From Nitrososphaerota archaeon (GTDB lineage: Archaea; Thermoproteota; Nitrososphaeria; Nitrososphaerales; JACPRH01), in NCBI GenBank assembly GCA_023379805.1, contig JAMCPI010000003.1, forward strand, positions 103,226 through 167,225: a DNA stretch of 64,000 nt, given 5' to 3'. The position numbers and the translations under genes were made by a program. How positions within the stretch are numbered: position 1 is the first letter of the stretch; every line of letters begins with the position of its first letter. Under the pieces are notes generated by a model that did no database searches, was not told where the DNA came from, and saw only the letters and a list, made by a program, of their open reading frames with translations. Positions 63,508 through 64,000 of the stretch are shown here, one piece after another.

Positions 63508-63822
63508 CTATTCCTCGCCGCTGTCTTCTTCTTTTTCTAGATCTAGTTCTGAGACCTGTTCCCTTTCTCTTTCAGAAGGTGGGATGTAGCTGAAAGTCCT
63601 ATAACCGAGGTAGACTATAGCGATACCGAGGACTGCTACTCCCAGCTTTTGGAAGGGAGTCGAACCGGTGGCTACCCCTAATTCCTCTGGGCCCTGTTGG
63701 ATTCGGTAAGAGTACTCTTGCATTGTAGTTGCGAAGGCTATAACTGCGATACCAACTATTGCTAGAATTATCCCTAGAACTCTAAGCTGCTTTCTCCGGG
63801 GCGATAACGGTTGCTTTGACAA
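63508..63822 (-). CDS. small two-helix membrane protein with acidic tail
   Basis: A 104-aa protein with two helices (about 14-32 and 60-77) separated by a 27-residue loop, and a C-terminus rich in Glu (EREREQVSELDLEKEEDSGEE). Convergent with the PQQ block. No family recognised. Confidence 0.6.
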   Translation of the reverse strand: MSKQPLSPRRKQLRVLGIILAIVGIAVIAFATTMQEYSYRIQQGPEELGVATGSTPFQKLGVAVLGIAIVYLGYRTFSYIPPSEREREQVSELDLEKEEDSGEE

Positions 63823-63952
63823 TACGCTTCAATAATGGTTTTTCTGGGCCTTTATATATATTTTACCGGTATTGAACCTATCTCAATACTTGGTTGTGGG
63901 TTGGCTTTGCTCCGCCTGATTTATTTCGGCAATTCAACCTTGTATTCTTTGT

Positions 63953-64000
63953 ATGAGGTTTAGGGAACTGAGTGATGAGCAGTGGGAGTACATCAGGCCG
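63953..64000 (+). mobile_element. 5' end of an IS5-type transposase, cut by window edge
   Basis: The last 16 codons from ATG 63953 read MRFRELSDEQWEYIRP, the N-terminal LTDEQWxxIxP signature of IS5-family transposases. The rest lies outside the window, so the inverted repeats and completeness cannot be judged. The 130 bases before it have no gene. Confidence 0.65.

Overview
The window is archaeal. It encodes a TFB-type transcription factor, an A-type ATPase subunit I, a molbindin, a dolichol-phosphate GlcNAc-1-P transferase and a pyruvoyl arginine decarboxylase. AT-rich TATA boxes sit just upstream of starts, and three tRNA genes are interrupted by introns whose junctions fit bulge-helix-bulge (BHB) structures. 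The complete his gene run, the Ccm genes and the PQQ enzymes fit a heterotrophic TACK-type archaeon; PQQ-rich deep Nitrososphaeria (heterotrophic Thaumarchaeota) are the best analogue I know, but lineage is inference.

Layout. 1-3.7 kb: cation antiporter (cut by the edge) and trkA-trkH. 3.7-7.4 kb: a methyltransferase, then a small islet in which a CDF metal transporter lies between two perfect 69-bp inverted repeats, beside a two-intron tRNA-Leu(UAA), with a partial copy of the tRNA 3' end on the far side. 7.5-12.2 kb: secreted cyclophilin and a tungstate/molybdate block (ModE-like regulator, tupABC, molbindin). 12.3-16.9 kb: intron-containing tRNA and surface-glycan genes. 16.9-29 kb: arginine decarboxylase, PAS histidine kinase and response regulator, ATPase subunit I, UspA, orphan DNA methyltransferase, enolase, DHH phosphoesterase, malic enzyme. 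29.3-35.9 kb: hisG-D-(HAD phosphatase)-B-H-A-F-I. 36-43 kb: OB-fold and HMA proteins, then a nucleotide-sugar/N-glycan block with a WbpA/WbpB/WbpD-like trio, and a decayed family-2 glycosyltransferase. 42.9-46 kb: aldo/keto reductase, ArsR/V4R-like regulator, TFB.

46.3-63.4 kb is the most distinctive part. It holds a cytochrome-c-maturation operon (CcmE with a CxxxY haem-attachment motif, CcmF, CcmH), a cupredoxin-fold protein, a DHA2 exporter with a 5' frameshift, a Tat-exported solute-binding protein without permease, and two PQQ-type beta-propellers among several single-span surface proteins. The second propeller (59975-62170) carries a D-Y-D motif like the catalytic and lanthanide-binding Asp pair of XoxF-type dehydrogenases; the first has lost the equivalent residues. 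I read this as a membrane-anchored extracytoplasmic alcohol/aldehyde oxidation system whose electrons would pass to cupredoxin or cytochrome carriers, not all of which are in the window. The right edge enters an IS5-like transposase.
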